Assembly (NCBI GenBank): GCA_029202385.1
Contig: CP119314.1
Location: 2,296,501 to 2,360,500 of the forward strand
Origin: Candidatus Sphingomonas phytovorans
GTDB taxonomy: Bacteria; Pseudomonadota; Alphaproteobacteria; Sphingomonadales; Sphingomonadaceae
Length of the DNA: 64,000 bases
Direction of reading: 5' to 3'
Shown here: piece after piece, positions 8,321-17,634 of the stretch
Layout of the letters: each line of letters starts with the position of its first letter
How positions within the stretch are numbered: the stretch's first letter is position 1
The notes under the pieces: model-generated
What the model was told of the DNA's origin: nothing
Seen by the model: the letters and a program-made list of their open reading frames with translations, nothing else
The model's database searches: none
Made by a program: the position numbers and the translations under genes

Positions 8321-9256
8321 ATGAAAGCCGTCCTCCCTGCGCTAGCCCGCCCGCTGATCGAACCGCGCTTGCCCGCCGGGCTTGACGTCGCCTGGTTCGC
8401 CAGCCGCGAGGACGCGATGGAGATGATCCTCGACGCAGATATCGCCTGGGTCGACATGCAGCGCGTGGGGGCGATCGGCGAGGCGGTGCTTCGCGCGAAG
8501 CACCTCAAATGGCTGTTCACGATCCTGGCGGGGATCGATTTCCTCGACCTGCCGATGCTACGCCGACAAGGCACGATCGTGACCAACGGCACCGGCATCA
8601 ACGCGCTGGCCGTCGCCGAATATGCGGTGATGGGCGTGCTCGCCGCAGCCAAGCGGTTCGACGAGGTAGTCCGCATCGCCGACCGCCACGAATGGACGCT
8701 GAATGCGCCGGGGCAGATCGAACTGTTCGAGACCAAAGCGCTGATCGTGGGATATGGCACGATCGGCGCGATGATCGGCGAGCGCCTGAAAGCGTTCGGC
8801 GTCGACGTGACCGGCGTGACGCGGTCAGGTCGCGACGGCACGCTGACGCCCGATGGCTGGCGGGCGACGCTCGGCGACCATGACTGGGTGATCCTGGCGG
8901 CGCCCTCCACCGACCAGACCCAGGCGCTGATCGGCGCGGAAGAGCTGGCGGCGATGAAGCCGAGCGCCTGGCTGATCAACATCGCGCGCGGCGACATGGT
9001 CGATCAGGACGCGCTGATCGAGGCCCTGACCAGAAGGCGGATCGCAGGCGCCTTTCTCGACACGGTGAACCCAGAGCCGCTGCCACCGGAACATCCCTTG
9101 TGGGATGCGCCGAACACGATCCACACGATGCACCTGTCGGGACGGAGCCAGACCAAGATGTTCCAGCGCGCGGCGACGCTGTTCCTGGATAATCTGGAGG
9201 CGTTTCTCGCCAAGCGGGAGATGCGGAACGTGGTAAACCTCGAATCGGGGTATTGA
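8321..9256 (+). CDS. D-2-hydroxyacid dehydrogenase (NAD(P)-dependent, 311 aa)
   Basis: Cytoplasmic oxidoreductase of the D-isomer-specific 2-hydroxyacid dehydrogenase family, reducing 2-oxoacids or oxidising D-2-hydroxyacids. The C-terminal Rossmann domain shows ALIVGYGTIGAMIGERLKAFG (GxGxxG), ILAAPSTDQTQALI, and the catalytic block LINIARGDMVDQDALIEAL (Arg). It then shows AFLDTVNPEPLPPEHPLWDAPN (Glu-type position) and NTIHTMHLSGRS (catalytic His). The ATG at 8321 was chosen over an in-frame ATG 45 bases upstream because of a GAGAGG ribosome-binding site and because conserved sequence begins here. The exact substrate cannot be inferred. Confidence 0.88.
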   Translation: MKAVLPALARPLIEPRLPAGLDVAWFASREDAMEMILDADIAWVDMQRVGAIGEAVLRAKHLKWLFTILAGIDFLDLPMLRRQGTIVTNGTGINALAVAEYAVMGVLAAAKRFDEVVRIADRHEWTLNAPGQIELFETKALIVGYGTIGAMIGERLKAFGVDVTGVTRSGRDGTLTPDGWRATLGDHDWVILAAPSTDQTQALIGAEELAAMKPSAWLINIARGDMVDQDALIEALTRRRIAGAFLDTVNPEPLPPEHPLWDAPNTIHTMHLSGRSQTKMFQRAATLFLDNLEAFLAKREMRNVVNLESGY

Positions 9257-9309
9257 TACTTTCTTGCCCAATACTTGAATGAACTCAGTTTTTCCTGCAA
9301 CGCATCGCC

Positions 9310-9933
9310 GTGACCAGCCTCGCCACCAGCAGCCCAGCAGCACTTGCTCGAATAGAAGAGTTTCTTTTCGATATAGTCGGCCCGCATTTTCGAAAAACTG
9401 GTGAGATATCACCGGAGGATTTCTGGATAATCCTTATCTGGAAGGCCAACCGGGCGAAAGGCATGGCACGCTGGCGTATCGAAAACGATACTGGTCTCAG
9501 TTGGAACAATGCGGTCAAGGAGATCGCCGAAGAGATCGCTACCGCGGATAATGACGAGGCACGCCTAAAAGCGCTTATGAGCGAACGATGGAAATTTCGC
9601 CTGCCAACCGCCAGCGCCATCTTGACCGTTCTCTATCCCGATCGATTTAGCGTCTACGACGTCCGGGCCTGCGAAACCCTGAAGGCTGACCGCCCGGAGG
9701 AGGATCATGCCCGATTGGACTGGCCACATACCGACGAGACCTGGACCCGCTACCTAAAATTTCTCGCCGCAGTCCGTTCCGCCGGTCCCGCCTCTTCTAC
9801 CTTGCGAGAGAAAGATCACTATCTGTGGGGCAGTTCGCTTCTCAGAAGCGTCAAGACCGAGCTCGCCACCCCTGCAAAACCTCCCAAATCGCGAAAACCA
9901 CGCAAAACAAAACCCGGTAAATCCGCCGGCTAG
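9310..9933 (+). CDS. Hypothetical protein with HhH/OGG-like features and basic tail (207 aa)
   Basis: Probable DNA-interacting protein. It is helical, with LPTASAILTVLYPDRFSVYDVRACETL in mid-protein. That segment resembles the helix-hairpin-helix plus invariant Asp region of OGG1/AgoG-like DNA glycosylases (VYD in the place of the catalytic Asp). The N-terminus (EDFWIILIWKANRAKG) is compatible with a helical bundle supplying a Lys. The C-terminus is strongly basic (KPPKSRKPRKTKPGK), as in non-specific DNA-binding tails. The start is a GTG and is uncertain; no better ATG is visible. It lies 53 bp after the dehydrogenase gene on the same strand. Glycosylase activity is inference; it could be a catalytically dead relative. 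Confidence 0.65.
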   Translation: MTSLATSSPAALARIEEFLFDIVGPHFRKTGEISPEDFWIILIWKANRAKGMARWRIENDTGLSWNNAVKEIAEEIATADNDEARLKALMSERWKFRLPTASAILTVLYPDRFSVYDVRACETLKADRPEEDHARLDWPHTDETWTRYLKFLAAVRSAGPASSTLREKDHYLWGSSLLRSVKTELATPAKPPKSRKPRKTKPGKSAG

Positions 9934-10160
9934 CGAACCACATCCGCCGACGAAACAGTCAAACAACCGCCAAGCCAGCAACCAAACAGTCCATCACAAG
10001 GCTCGCCCGCAAAGAAGAAGCAGGTGCTGGGCCCCCAAGCCCCGCGCTGCGCCGAGGCGGCTTCACCGAAGCGTGATCCGCTCGACAAAGAACGCTGGCA
10101 ACACCCCCCTCTATCGACCTACAATTTTCGATCTGTTGTATTTCCGGGGAGCACGCAAAC

Positions 10161-11987
10161 ATGGACCGTCGCCAATTTCTCTCGTCCGGAGGCGCCGTGG
10201 CGCTTGCCACCGCGCTGGCCCCGGCAAAGCTGCTTGCCGAGACTGATGCCGGTGACGCTGCGCTGAACGCCGAGTTCGAGCGGGTCTTCCAGCAGGTGGT
10301 CGGGCGGTCACCCGAGCTCGCAACATCCCTGGGACTGGACAAGGGCGCGATGGCTGCGGCGAAAGGGCGGCTGACGCCGCGCACTGCCGAACGACGCGCC
10401 AAGGACGTGCAGGAGACCAAGGCATCGATCGCGCGTCTCGCAGGACATGACCGGAGCGCCTTGTCGCCCGCCGGGAAGCTCAACCTCGAGGTGGTGCTCT
10501 ATTCGCTGAACACGCAGATCGCCGCCCCCGACAAGTTCGGCATCGACAGCGCGATCCGGCCCTATCGCATCTTCCAGCAGGGCGGCGCCTATTTCTCGGT
10601 ACCTGACTTCCTGAACACAGCGCACACGATTTCGGTGAAGGCAGATGCCGACGCCTATCTCTCGCGGCTCGACCAGTTCGCGACCGTGCTCGATCAGGAA
10701 AGCGGCCTTCAGGAGGCCGAGGCGCGCAAGGGCCTGCTCGCCCCTTCCTGGTCGCTCGATCTCACGCTCGGCCAGATGCGGAAACTACGCGGGCAACCGG
10801 CGGCGACATCAAGCATCGTCCAGTCGCTGGCCGGACGGGCCAAAGCCAAGGGCATAGAGGGGGATTGGGACGCGCAGGCAGCGCGCATCGTCGAAAGCAG
10901 GATCTATCCGGCGCTCGACCGCCAGATCGCGCTGATCGAGCGCCTTAAGCCAACCACCAGGCCGGGCGACGGCATCTGGCGCGTGCCGGACGGCAAAGCG
11001 ATCTATGCCATGGCGCTCAATCAGGCGACCACCACGACGATGAGCCCCGACGAGGTGCACCGCATCGGCCTTGCCCAGGTGGCGGAGATCACGGCGGAGC
11101 TCGACACGATCCTGAAATCGCAGGGTTACACGAGCGGCACAGTGGGCGAACGGCTGGCCAAGCTCAACGTGGCGCCGGACCAGCTTTATCCCGACACGGC
11201 GGCGGGCCGCGCCACACTGATCGCCGGGCTGAACGACGGCGTGAAGGCGATGTACGCCAAGCTGCCGGAAGCCTTCCTGACCGTGCCGACCCAGCCCCTG
11301 GAGATTCGCGCCGTGCCGGTCGAGATCCAGGACGGCGCCTCCAACGGCTATTACAACCGCGCCTCGCTCGATGGCACACGGCCAGCGATCTATTTCGTCA
11401 ACCTCAAGGATGTCGGGGACTGGCCGAAATATACCCTGCCGTCGCTTACCTATCATGAGGGCGTACCCGGCCATCATCTGCAGATCAGCCTCGCGCAGGA
11501 ATCGAAGGACATCCCGACGCTGCGGAAGATCGGCTTCTTCTCCGCCTATTCGGAAGGCTGGGCTCTCTATGCCGAGCAGCTTGCGGACGAACTGAAGGCC
11601 TATCGCACGCCATTGGAGCATGCCGGATATCTCCAGTCCTTCCTGTTCCGCGCGACCCGCCTGGTCGTCGATACGGGTATCCATGCGAAACGCTGGGATC
11701 GGGAAAAGGCGACCAGCTATATGGTCGCCACGACCGGCTTCGCGCGCCCGCGCACCCAGCGCGAAGTGGAGCGCTACTGCACCCAGGCCGGGCAGGCCTG
11801 CAGCTACAAGGTCGGGCACATGGCATGGACGCGTGCGCGCGCAAAGGCGCAGGCAGCGCTCGGTGCCCAGTTCGACATCAAGCAATTCCACGAGATATTG
11901 AAGGAAGGCGCGATGCCGCTCGTGATCCTCGAGCGTCGGGTGGACGAACGGATCGCGATGATGAAGCGTGGCACCGGCGGCGCGTGA
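10161..11987 (+). CDS. DUF885 family protein, Tat-exported, metallopeptidase-like (608 aa)
   Basis: Secreted or periplasmic protein. The N-terminus MDRRQFLSSGGAVALATALA is a twin-arginine signal (RRQFL) followed by a hydrophobic stretch and an Ala-rich cleavage region (KLLAETDA). The body has the DUF885 hallmarks: PSLTYHEGVPGHHLQISLAQ (HExxxxHH-like metal-binding motif near residue 431), YSEGWALYAEQLADEL, and RATRLVVDTGIHAKRWDREKA. It ends YKVGHMAWTRARAKAQ. Family members resemble gluzincin peptidases, but the substrate is generally unknown. It is preceded by a GGGGAG ribosome-binding site and followed by a strong bidirectional terminator, so it is probably monocistronic. Confidence 0.88.
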   Translation: MDRRQFLSSGGAVALATALAPAKLLAETDAGDAALNAEFERVFQQVVGRSPELATSLGLDKGAMAAAKGRLTPRTAERRAKDVQETKASIARLAGHDRSALSPAGKLNLEVVLYSLNTQIAAPDKFGIDSAIRPYRIFQQGGAYFSVPDFLNTAHTISVKADADAYLSRLDQFATVLDQESGLQEAEARKGLLAPSWSLDLTLGQMRKLRGQPAATSSIVQSLAGRAKAKGIEGDWDAQAARIVESRIYPALDRQIALIERLKPTTRPGDGIWRVPDGKAIYAMALNQATTTTMSPDEVHRIGLAQVAEITAELDTILKSQGYTSGTVGERLAKLNVAPDQLYPDTAAGRATLIAGLNDGVKAMYAKLPEAFLTVPTQPLEIRAVPVEIQDGASNGYYNRASLDGTRPAIYFVNLKDVGDWPKYTLPSLTYHEGVPGHHLQISLAQESKDIPTLRKIGFFSAYSEGWALYAEQLADELKAYRTPLEHAGYLQSFLFRATRLVVDTGIHAKRWDREKATSYMVATTGFARPRTQREVERYCTQAGQACSYKVGHMAWTRARAKAQAALGAQFDIKQFHEILKEGAMPLVILERRVDERIAMMKRGTGGA

Positions 11988-12084
11988 ACGAGCCGGCGAT
12001 ACCCGATCATCTGGCCAACAGATAATATAAGGGCTGCCGCAGACGATCACTGAAGGGAGCAAATCCCCGAAGTGGCGGGGCACA

Positions 12085-12121
12085 AAAAAGGGGCGGTGGC
12101 CGCATGGCCCCCGCCCCTTTT
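12085..12121. terminator. Bidirectional intrinsic terminator
   Basis: AAAAAGGGGCGG-TGGCC, loop GCAT, GGCCC-CCGCCCCTTTTT: a long GC stem flanked by an A-run on the left and a T-run on the right. It sits between the convergent DUF885 gene and TonB-receptor gene and can terminate both. Confidence 0.85.
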
Positions 12122-12153
12122 CCAATCCCGGCCTATGCCGGGACAGATGATCG

Positions 12154-15132
12154 TCAGAACTTCAGGCGCGCACCGATAGTGAACGACCGCCCGAGCGGAT
12201 CATAGATCGTCGGGAAGGTATTGCCGCTATTGTAAGACGTGCCGCCAACACCCGACCCGACAAGTGGTGGCTTCTTGTCGAACAGATTGTTGAGGGTCAG
12301 GCTGAGTTCCAGCTGCTTGGCCGGCATCACCCGGAAGGCGAGGTCGAAATAATCATAAGCCGGGATGCTGCGGAACGCCTCCAGGATCGTCGTAGGGTTC
12401 GGCCCCCCAGGCTGCGCTACATCACCCGGAAGTCGGGTGGCGAGGTAAGGCTCAAGCTTAACGCCGCTGATGTGAGTCCATAGCAGCGAGACGTCGAACA
12501 GCTCCTGAGCATAGGTGATGCGACCGTTCGAACGCCACTTGGCGCGCGGGTTGGTGCAGCCGCCCGCGCTGTAATAGCCGGTGCAATCGCGATTGATCGA
12601 ATTCGGCGTTGCCTGGAAGTGGTAGTAGTTGAGCAGCGTTCCGTTGAAACCGAGCGACACGGTGCCGCTGTTGTTGATCCCGACATCCTGCAGCTTGATG
12701 CTCTGAGTCACGCCGAAATCGATACCGGCGGTCTCGATGACACCAAGGTTCGAATAGGTCAGGATCACGCCGGGGGTTTCGCCCGCCCCGTTGAGGCTGC
12801 CAGTGAGCGGATTGCGGCCGATCAGCGCGCAGAAGGCGTTGAACGTGAAACCCGGGTTGAGCGACGACGAATAGCAGCCATTGAGGATGTCAGCCTGCGC
12901 TGGCTGGGTGATCGCGTTACGGATCCGGATATTGAAATAATCCACCGTCAACGCAAAGCCGGGCAGGAAGGTCGGCGCGACCACACCGCCCAGGGTATAG
13001 GTCTTCGCACGCTCGACGTTGAGATTGCGATTGCCCGAAGTGGTGTTGTTGATCTGCCCCGACGTCGGTGCCGAGATCGAGCCGATGCTGCTGGCCGGCG
13101 CGCCAGTCGCGACGCACAGCGCAGCGAGTCCGCCGGTCACCGCGCCCGAGCAGGGATCGACCGTCAGATTGCCCAGTGCCTGGACGGGCGACTGGTACAG
13201 TTCCTGAATGTTCGGCGAACGCACGGCAACCTGGTAAGTGCCACGGAGCTTGAAACCGCGATACGGCTCCCACGTGCCGCCTGCCTTCCAGGTCGTGCTG
13301 CCGCCGGTCGTGGTATAGTCGGAATAACGTATGCCGCCTTCAGCCGTCAGACGATAGAAGAACGGCTTGTCCTCGATCAGCGGGATGTTGATTTCGCCGA
13401 ACACTTCCTTGACGCTATACCGGCCGACATCAGGCGGCGTGCGCGCACCGGTGCCAAGCACCTCGCCCTGGATCTGCGAGGGGCCGTCGGGCTGGCTCGC
13501 CGCCGAGATCTTGCGATACTCACCACCGACCGCGAACGCGATCTTGCTCTCGGCGAGAGGCGACGAGAACAGGTCTCCCGACACGCTGCCGGTGATAACG
13601 GTCTGTCGCACCTTGCGGTTGATGATCGCGTCGAGATTGATGAATCCCACCTGCTCCGCGGTGATGGAGCCATTGGGCCCGAAAAGATTGAGCGGAACGC
13701 AATTGTTGCTCGTATCGACGCAGCGGATTTGCCCGCCTGGCGTACGATAAGCCCGGAGCGCCTGCTGCACCTTGCTGAACGAACCCCAGTTTTTACGAGT
13801 CTGGTTCTGCGTCGTCTCGCCATATTGCGCCGAGACATCGTATTTCAGACCCGTGGTGATGTTACCGCGGAACCCGCCCTGGACCTGGAACATCTGCGCT
13901 TCGAAGACGTTGCCGCGTGCCCCCATCTCAGTGATGCGCCGCTGCGCGACCACCGGAATCTCGATATAGCCGGGGGTACCCGGCCCGCCCTGGACCGCCG
14001 CCGCCGTCGCGCAGTTCGTCGCGGTAATCGTAAGCGCGGTGCAGAGCTGGTTCAGGATCCCGGTGGGCAGATACGGGTTGTTCAGGGCAAGTTGATAGGT
14101 GTTGCCGAACGTGCCCGACGAGGCGAGCTGAGTCGCCACCCTGTTGCGGGTGAACATCGCGCTTGAGTAGAATTCCACCCCGTCAGTGATCTCGTAATGC
14201 CCCGCCGCGTAGACGTTGATACGGTCGAGCGGAGTCTGGAAATAGGTGCCGATGTTCGTGTTGTAGGTGTCGGAAGCGGTTGCAGCCTGAAGCCGGCCGG
14301 TGGCGGGATTGACGACCGCGCCGAAGTCGCTGGGGGGCAAGCCAAGCTTGTCGTTTTTCGGCGACCCGAAGATGGTCACCTGCGCCGCGGCCGCGCCGGA
14401 GAACAGACCAGTGGTAGAGCTGACCGGGAAAGCGCTGATCGAGCGGGCGGTGTGAAGCAGCGGATCGGCCTTCGTATAGCCAGCGCTGAACACCACGTTG
14501 CCGCGACCATCGGCGAGATTCGCGCCGAGCACGATGTCGGCCTTGAACCGCGCCGCATCGCCACGTTCCGTCACGCGATAGGTTGCGGTCGCATCGATCC
14601 CAGAGAAATTACGCTTGGTGATGAAATTGACGACGCCCGCGACCGCATCAGCACCATAGGTCGACGACGCGCCACCCGTCAGCACTTCGACGCGCTGCAG
14701 CAGGGCAACCGGGATATTGTTGGTGTCGGTCAGGCCGTCGAGGCCATAGGGTACCAGCCGGCGGCCATCGAGAAGTACGAGCGTGCGCTGTTCGCCAATG
14801 CCGCGCAGGTTGATCGTCGAGGAACCGTCCGACCCGTTGTTGACGCCCGAACCGAGCGACGGACGGACCGCCGGAAGGTTGCGGAGCAGATCATCGGCGG
14901 TGCCGGGCTGGCGAAACTGGATTTCCTGCGCCCCGATCACGCTCACCGGGCTGGCGAATTCCAGGTCGGACCGAACGATGCGCGACCCTGTGACGATAAT
15001 TTCGTCATCGGCACGGGCCGTATCAGCCTGTGCTTCTTGGGCCGGAGCGGCCACTTGTGCGACGGCCGGCGACGCGACCAGTGTTGCGAACAAGGTCGTG
15101 GCAAGCAGATGGTACCGTATTGAGACTTTCAT
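12154..15132 (-). CDS. TonB-dependent receptor (992 aa)
   Basis: Outer-membrane gated beta-barrel for TonB-driven uptake. A signal peptide is seen (YHLLATTLFATLVASPAVAQ), then a TonB-box-like DDEIIVTGSRI near residue 43. The plug domain contains PVSVIGAQEIQFRQPGTADDLLRNLPAV, STINLRGIGEQRTLVLLDGRRLVP, RVEVLTGGASSTYGADAVAGVVNFITK. The barrel ends with RSFTIGARLKF, where the C-terminal aromatic is the outer-membrane insertion signal. Plug sequences of this GADAVAG / LLDGRR type are typical of large sphingomonad receptors for oligosaccharides, peptides or plant compounds rather than siderophores. No dedicated transporter or enzyme is adjacent on the same strand, so the ligand is unknown. A GGGGG ribosome-binding site precedes the ATG at 15132. 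Confidence 0.93.
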   Translation of the reverse strand: MKVSIRYHLLATTLFATLVASPAVAQVAAPAQEAQADTARADDEIIVTGSRIVRSDLEFASPVSVIGAQEIQFRQPGTADDLLRNLPAVRPSLGSGVNNGSDGSSTINLRGIGEQRTLVLLDGRRLVPYGLDGLTDTNNIPVALLQRVEVLTGGASSTYGADAVAGVVNFITKRNFSGIDATATYRVTERGDAARFKADIVLGANLADGRGNVVFSAGYTKADPLLHTARSISAFPVSSTTGLFSGAAAAQVTIFGSPKNDKLGLPPSDFGAVVNPATGRLQAATASDTYNTNIGTYFQTPLDRINVYAAGHYEITDGVEFYSSAMFTRNRVATQLASSGTFGNTYQLALNNPYLPTGILNQLCTALTITATNCATAAAVQGGPGTPGYIEIPVVAQRRITEMGARGNVFEAQMFQVQGGFRGNITTGLKYDVSAQYGETTQNQTRKNWGSFSKVQQALRAYRTPGGQIRCVDTSNNCVPLNLFGPNGSITAEQVGFINLDAIINRKVRQTVITGSVSGDLFSSPLAESKIAFAVGGEYRKISAASQPDGPSQIQGEVLGTGARTPPDVGRYSVKEVFGEINIPLIEDKPFFYRLTAEGGIRYSDYTTTGGSTTWKAGGTWEPYRGFKLRGTYQVAVRSPNIQELYQSPVQALGNLTVDPCSGAVTGGLAALCVATGAPASSIGSISAPTSGQINNTTSGNRNLNVERAKTYTLGGVVAPTFLPGFALTVDYFNIRIRNAITQPAQADILNGCYSSSLNPGFTFNAFCALIGRNPLTGSLNGAGETPGVILTYSNLGVIETAGIDFGVTQSIKLQDVGINNSGTVSLGFNGTLLNYYHFQATPNSINRDCTGYYSAGGCTNPRAKWRSNGRITYAQELFDVSLLWTHISGVKLEPYLATRLPGDVAQPGGPNPTTILEAFRSIPAYDYFDLAFRVMPAKQLELSLTLNNLFDKKPPLVGSGVGGTSYNSGNTFPTIYDPLGRSFTIGARLKF

Positions 15133-15771
15133 GTGTGCCCCCGTTTATGACGCGCAACCACCCCCGGCGCGCGTATCGAGTGCCGAAAGATTATTCGGCA
15201 ATGACACTTTTCCTACACGGGCTTCGCCGCGCGGCAACATCGTTAACATTCCAGACACAGGAAATTTCGCGAACGTTACAAAAGGGCAACACCTGGCCGC
15301 ATCGGTCCTAAACCGTTGCACGCATCGCCCTGGAAATCAGATCGGAAGCGATATGGCGGTCGCCATGCAGGCTGCCGATGCAGCGATGCCTTTCAGGCCG
15401 GGGACCGTCCAGCTTTCCGGCAGCGCGGCGCCCGGCTTGGCCGCGCTGGCGCGAAAATCCCCTTAACCCTGGCCGCGTTTGAAAGGAAGCTGCACAGTCG
15501 ATCGCCTCGCCAAGGCCGGTGGAATTGCCGCAGTTATGGCGATAGATCGCCCCAAGCCGGTTCCCCTCGGGCGACTTTCGCGCGATGCTGCCCGCTGTCA
15601 GGCGGAGTTCCTGGTCGTTCCCGAATCGACGCTCCGCCGGTGCGGGAGGCTGTTCAGCGGACTTCTCCGTCCGTCCTCCGGGGGATCGCTGCGTTGCAGG
15701 CCGGTGCCTGCCTTCGCCTCCACCGCGAATACCGCAATGAGCGCCGCGCATGGCGCGACAGGAGACGGACC
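15133..15771. other. Divergent intergenic region without a supported gene
   Basis: 639 bases between the minus-strand TonB-receptor gene and the plus-strand lipoprotein gene. It must hold both promoters. The first 150 bases next to the receptor are relatively AT-rich (e.g. GAAAGATTATTCGGC). Short open frames exist on both strands but none shows recognisable protein sequence or a ribosome-binding site. Confidence 0.5.
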
Positions 15772-17367
15772 ATGACTTCACACCCGCATCGCGACGACCG
15801 CCGCCTTCCGATCGCCCTGCTTGCCGTCCCGCTGGCATTGGCCGGCGCGGGGCTCGCCGGTTGTCACGGTACGTCCACGCCCGGGCCGCAGGCGACCGTC
15901 GCCAATCCCTGCGGCGCGCTGGCACCGAACAAGACATCGACGCTGCCGATGAACCCGGGCCAGAACCAGACCGAGGTCGACTGCTCCGCCTGGCAGGCAT
16001 TCATCGCGCTCAACTGGAAGGCCGATCCGAAGAAGAACGGCTTCCCCGATCCGGGCGCGGCGTGGGCCAGCTTCGGCACGCCGGGCGACACCAGCCCGAC
16101 GGTATGGGAAAGCTATTACGAGGCGGCGGCGGTGTTCGGCAGCAACGCGCCGCTGAAGGGGACGTGGCAGGCGAAGCGTCCGGCGGTCAAGGTGCTGAGC
16201 CGCACATCGAAGCTCGGCGATCTCGACCTTTCCGACATCGTCCAGGCGGGCGGCGGCGACCATTGGCTGACCAACCAGCGCGGCGACGTGACCTATTACG
16301 AAGTGATGATGAACCAGGACGAGTTCGAGTTCATCACCAGCCAGAGCGGTTTCGACCTGACGACCGCCGCAGGGCAGCTCAAATGCGCGAGCCAGCCGGG
16401 CAAGGTGATCTCGGACGGGCCACCGCCACCGCCCAAGGGGCCGCTGCGCGGCGGTCTGAACTTCCCGGCTGGCTTCTCCAATGGCTGGGACGACACCGAT
16501 TGCATCGGCAACAAGGCCTCCTATGGCCAGCAGGTCGGGGCGATGGAGATCAAGGCGTCGTGGACGCCGCTGCCGGCCGATCATTCGCTCGACTATCGCT
16601 ACAAGACCGCGATCGCCGAAATCCGCGATCCGGCGAGCGGCAAGATGCGCCAGGTGACGGTCGGGCTGGCCGGACTGCACATCGCGCGCAAACGCTTCCC
16701 GCGCCTGCCCTGGGTATGGGCGACCTTCGAGCATATCGACAACACCCCCGACGAGGCAGCGGGCGGCGGCTTCTCGCCCCCTGCCCTGCCGGCCAATCCG
16801 AACCAGCGGCCGTCGCCGGGCTTCACCTTCTTCAATGCCAAGTGCACGCCGCAGAAGGACCCGGTCTATCAGTGCCGCCACAATGTCCCGCCGATCCCGT
16901 GCGGCAAGGGCGGCGTCTGCATGCCGTACAAGGCGCCGATGCAGATCACCCGGATCAACCCGGTCGGCGAACCCGCGAACAGCGTGACCGCCTATGTCTG
17001 GAGCCTGTTGCCGGCGAAATCGGTGTTCAACTATTACCGGCTGGTCAATGTCCAATGGCCCCAGGCGAATATCGGCACGCCGCCGGGACCACGATTGCGG
17101 GTGCCGCTGACGATGGGCAATCCGACGCCGAAGGGCGCCGCCGGCGGGCCGGGGCAGATCGTCGCCAACACGACGGCCGAATCCTTCCAGCAAAAGGCAA
17201 ACAGCTGCATGGACTGCCATGTCTTCGCATCGATCGCGTCGCCGAGCCTGTTGCAGGCGACCGCTCCCGGCGCGCTGCGCAAGGTGACGAAAACGACCGG
17301 GCCGGAGGGGCTGGCGCCCTATGCCTCCGACTATTCCTTCATCTTCCTGGCCGAGACCAAGCGATAG
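15772..17367 (+). CDS. Lipoprotein with a single C-terminal c-type haem motif (531 aa)
   Basis: Exported lipoprotein. Residues 11-30 form a signal sequence ending LAGAGLAGC, with the lipobox Cys at 31. The long central region is rich in Trp, Pro and Lys (e.g. WQAFIALNWKADPKKNG, AMEIKASWTPLPADHS, AYVWSLLPAKSVFNYYRLVNVQWP), with no domain I recognise. Near the C-terminus NSCMDCHVF places a CxxCH haem-attachment motif at residues 479-483. Many Cys elsewhere (CTPQKDPVYQCRHNVPPIPCGKGGVC) suggest disulfides. The start is the ATG at 15772, with AGGAG 9 bases upstream. Possibly a periplasmic electron-transfer or haem-peroxidase-linked protein, but the function is unknown. Confidence 0.75.
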   Translation: MTSHPHRDDRRLPIALLAVPLALAGAGLAGCHGTSTPGPQATVANPCGALAPNKTSTLPMNPGQNQTEVDCSAWQAFIALNWKADPKKNGFPDPGAAWASFGTPGDTSPTVWESYYEAAAVFGSNAPLKGTWQAKRPAVKVLSRTSKLGDLDLSDIVQAGGGDHWLTNQRGDVTYYEVMMNQDEFEFITSQSGFDLTTAAGQLKCASQPGKVISDGPPPPPKGPLRGGLNFPAGFSNGWDDTDCIGNKASYGQQVGAMEIKASWTPLPADHSLDYRYKTAIAEIRDPASGKMRQVTVGLAGLHIARKRFPRLPWVWATFEHIDNTPDEAAGGGFSPPALPANPNQRPSPGFTFFNAKCTPQKDPVYQCRHNVPPIPCGKGGVCMPYKAPMQITRINPVGEPANSVTAYVWSLLPAKSVFNYYRLVNVQWPQANIGTPPGPRLRVPLTMGNPTPKGAAGGPGQIVANTTAESFQQKANSCMDCHVFASIASPSLLQATAPGALRKVTKTTGPEGLAPYASDYSFIFLAETKR

Positions 17368-17438
17368 GATGCTCGCCCGGGCTGGCCTGTATCGCCAGCC
17401 CGGGCAGCCGTCCGAAGAGATGCGGGAGAGGTGGATGC

Positions 17439-17609
17439 ATGAGATATGCCGGGGCAGCTGTCATAGTCGTCATCCTGGTCGCCTTGGCAGTCCTTAGCCG
17501 GCTTGCCGTTTCCGACTATCTGACAGCCGACAAATGCCTGGATGCAGGCGGCGCGTGGGATAGCGCGCAGTCGCGTTGCATTGCGCCGACCCACCATAAC
17601 GAACGCTAG
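17439..17609 (+). CDS. Small exported/membrane protein (56 aa)
   Basis: MRYAGAAVIVVILVALAVLS forms one N-terminal hydrophobic helix, followed by a short domain with two Cys (ADKCLDAGGAWDSAQSRCIAP). The C-x-D-x-GG-x-W-x(n)-C pattern is common in small periplasmic proteins of this group. A GGGAGAGG ribosome-binding site lies 7 bases ahead of the ATG. It is 71 bp downstream of the haem lipoprotein on the same strand and may be co-transcribed. Function unknown. Confidence 0.65.
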   Translation: MRYAGAAVIVVILVALAVLSRLAVSDYLTADKCLDAGGAWDSAQSRCIAPTHHNER

Positions 17610-17634
17610 CCGGGCCGATCCGAATGTCGATCCG

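Noticed and set aside
12619..14166. 515-codon plus-strand open frame
   Set aside because: Antisense to the TonB receptor, whose motifs are continuous; no ribosome-binding site or domain.
15750..17609. 619-codon plus-strand frame overlapping the lipoprotein gene
   Set aside because: Out-of-frame shadow of the lipoprotein; only its last 56 codons (17439-17609) make a plausible protein with its own ribosome-binding site.
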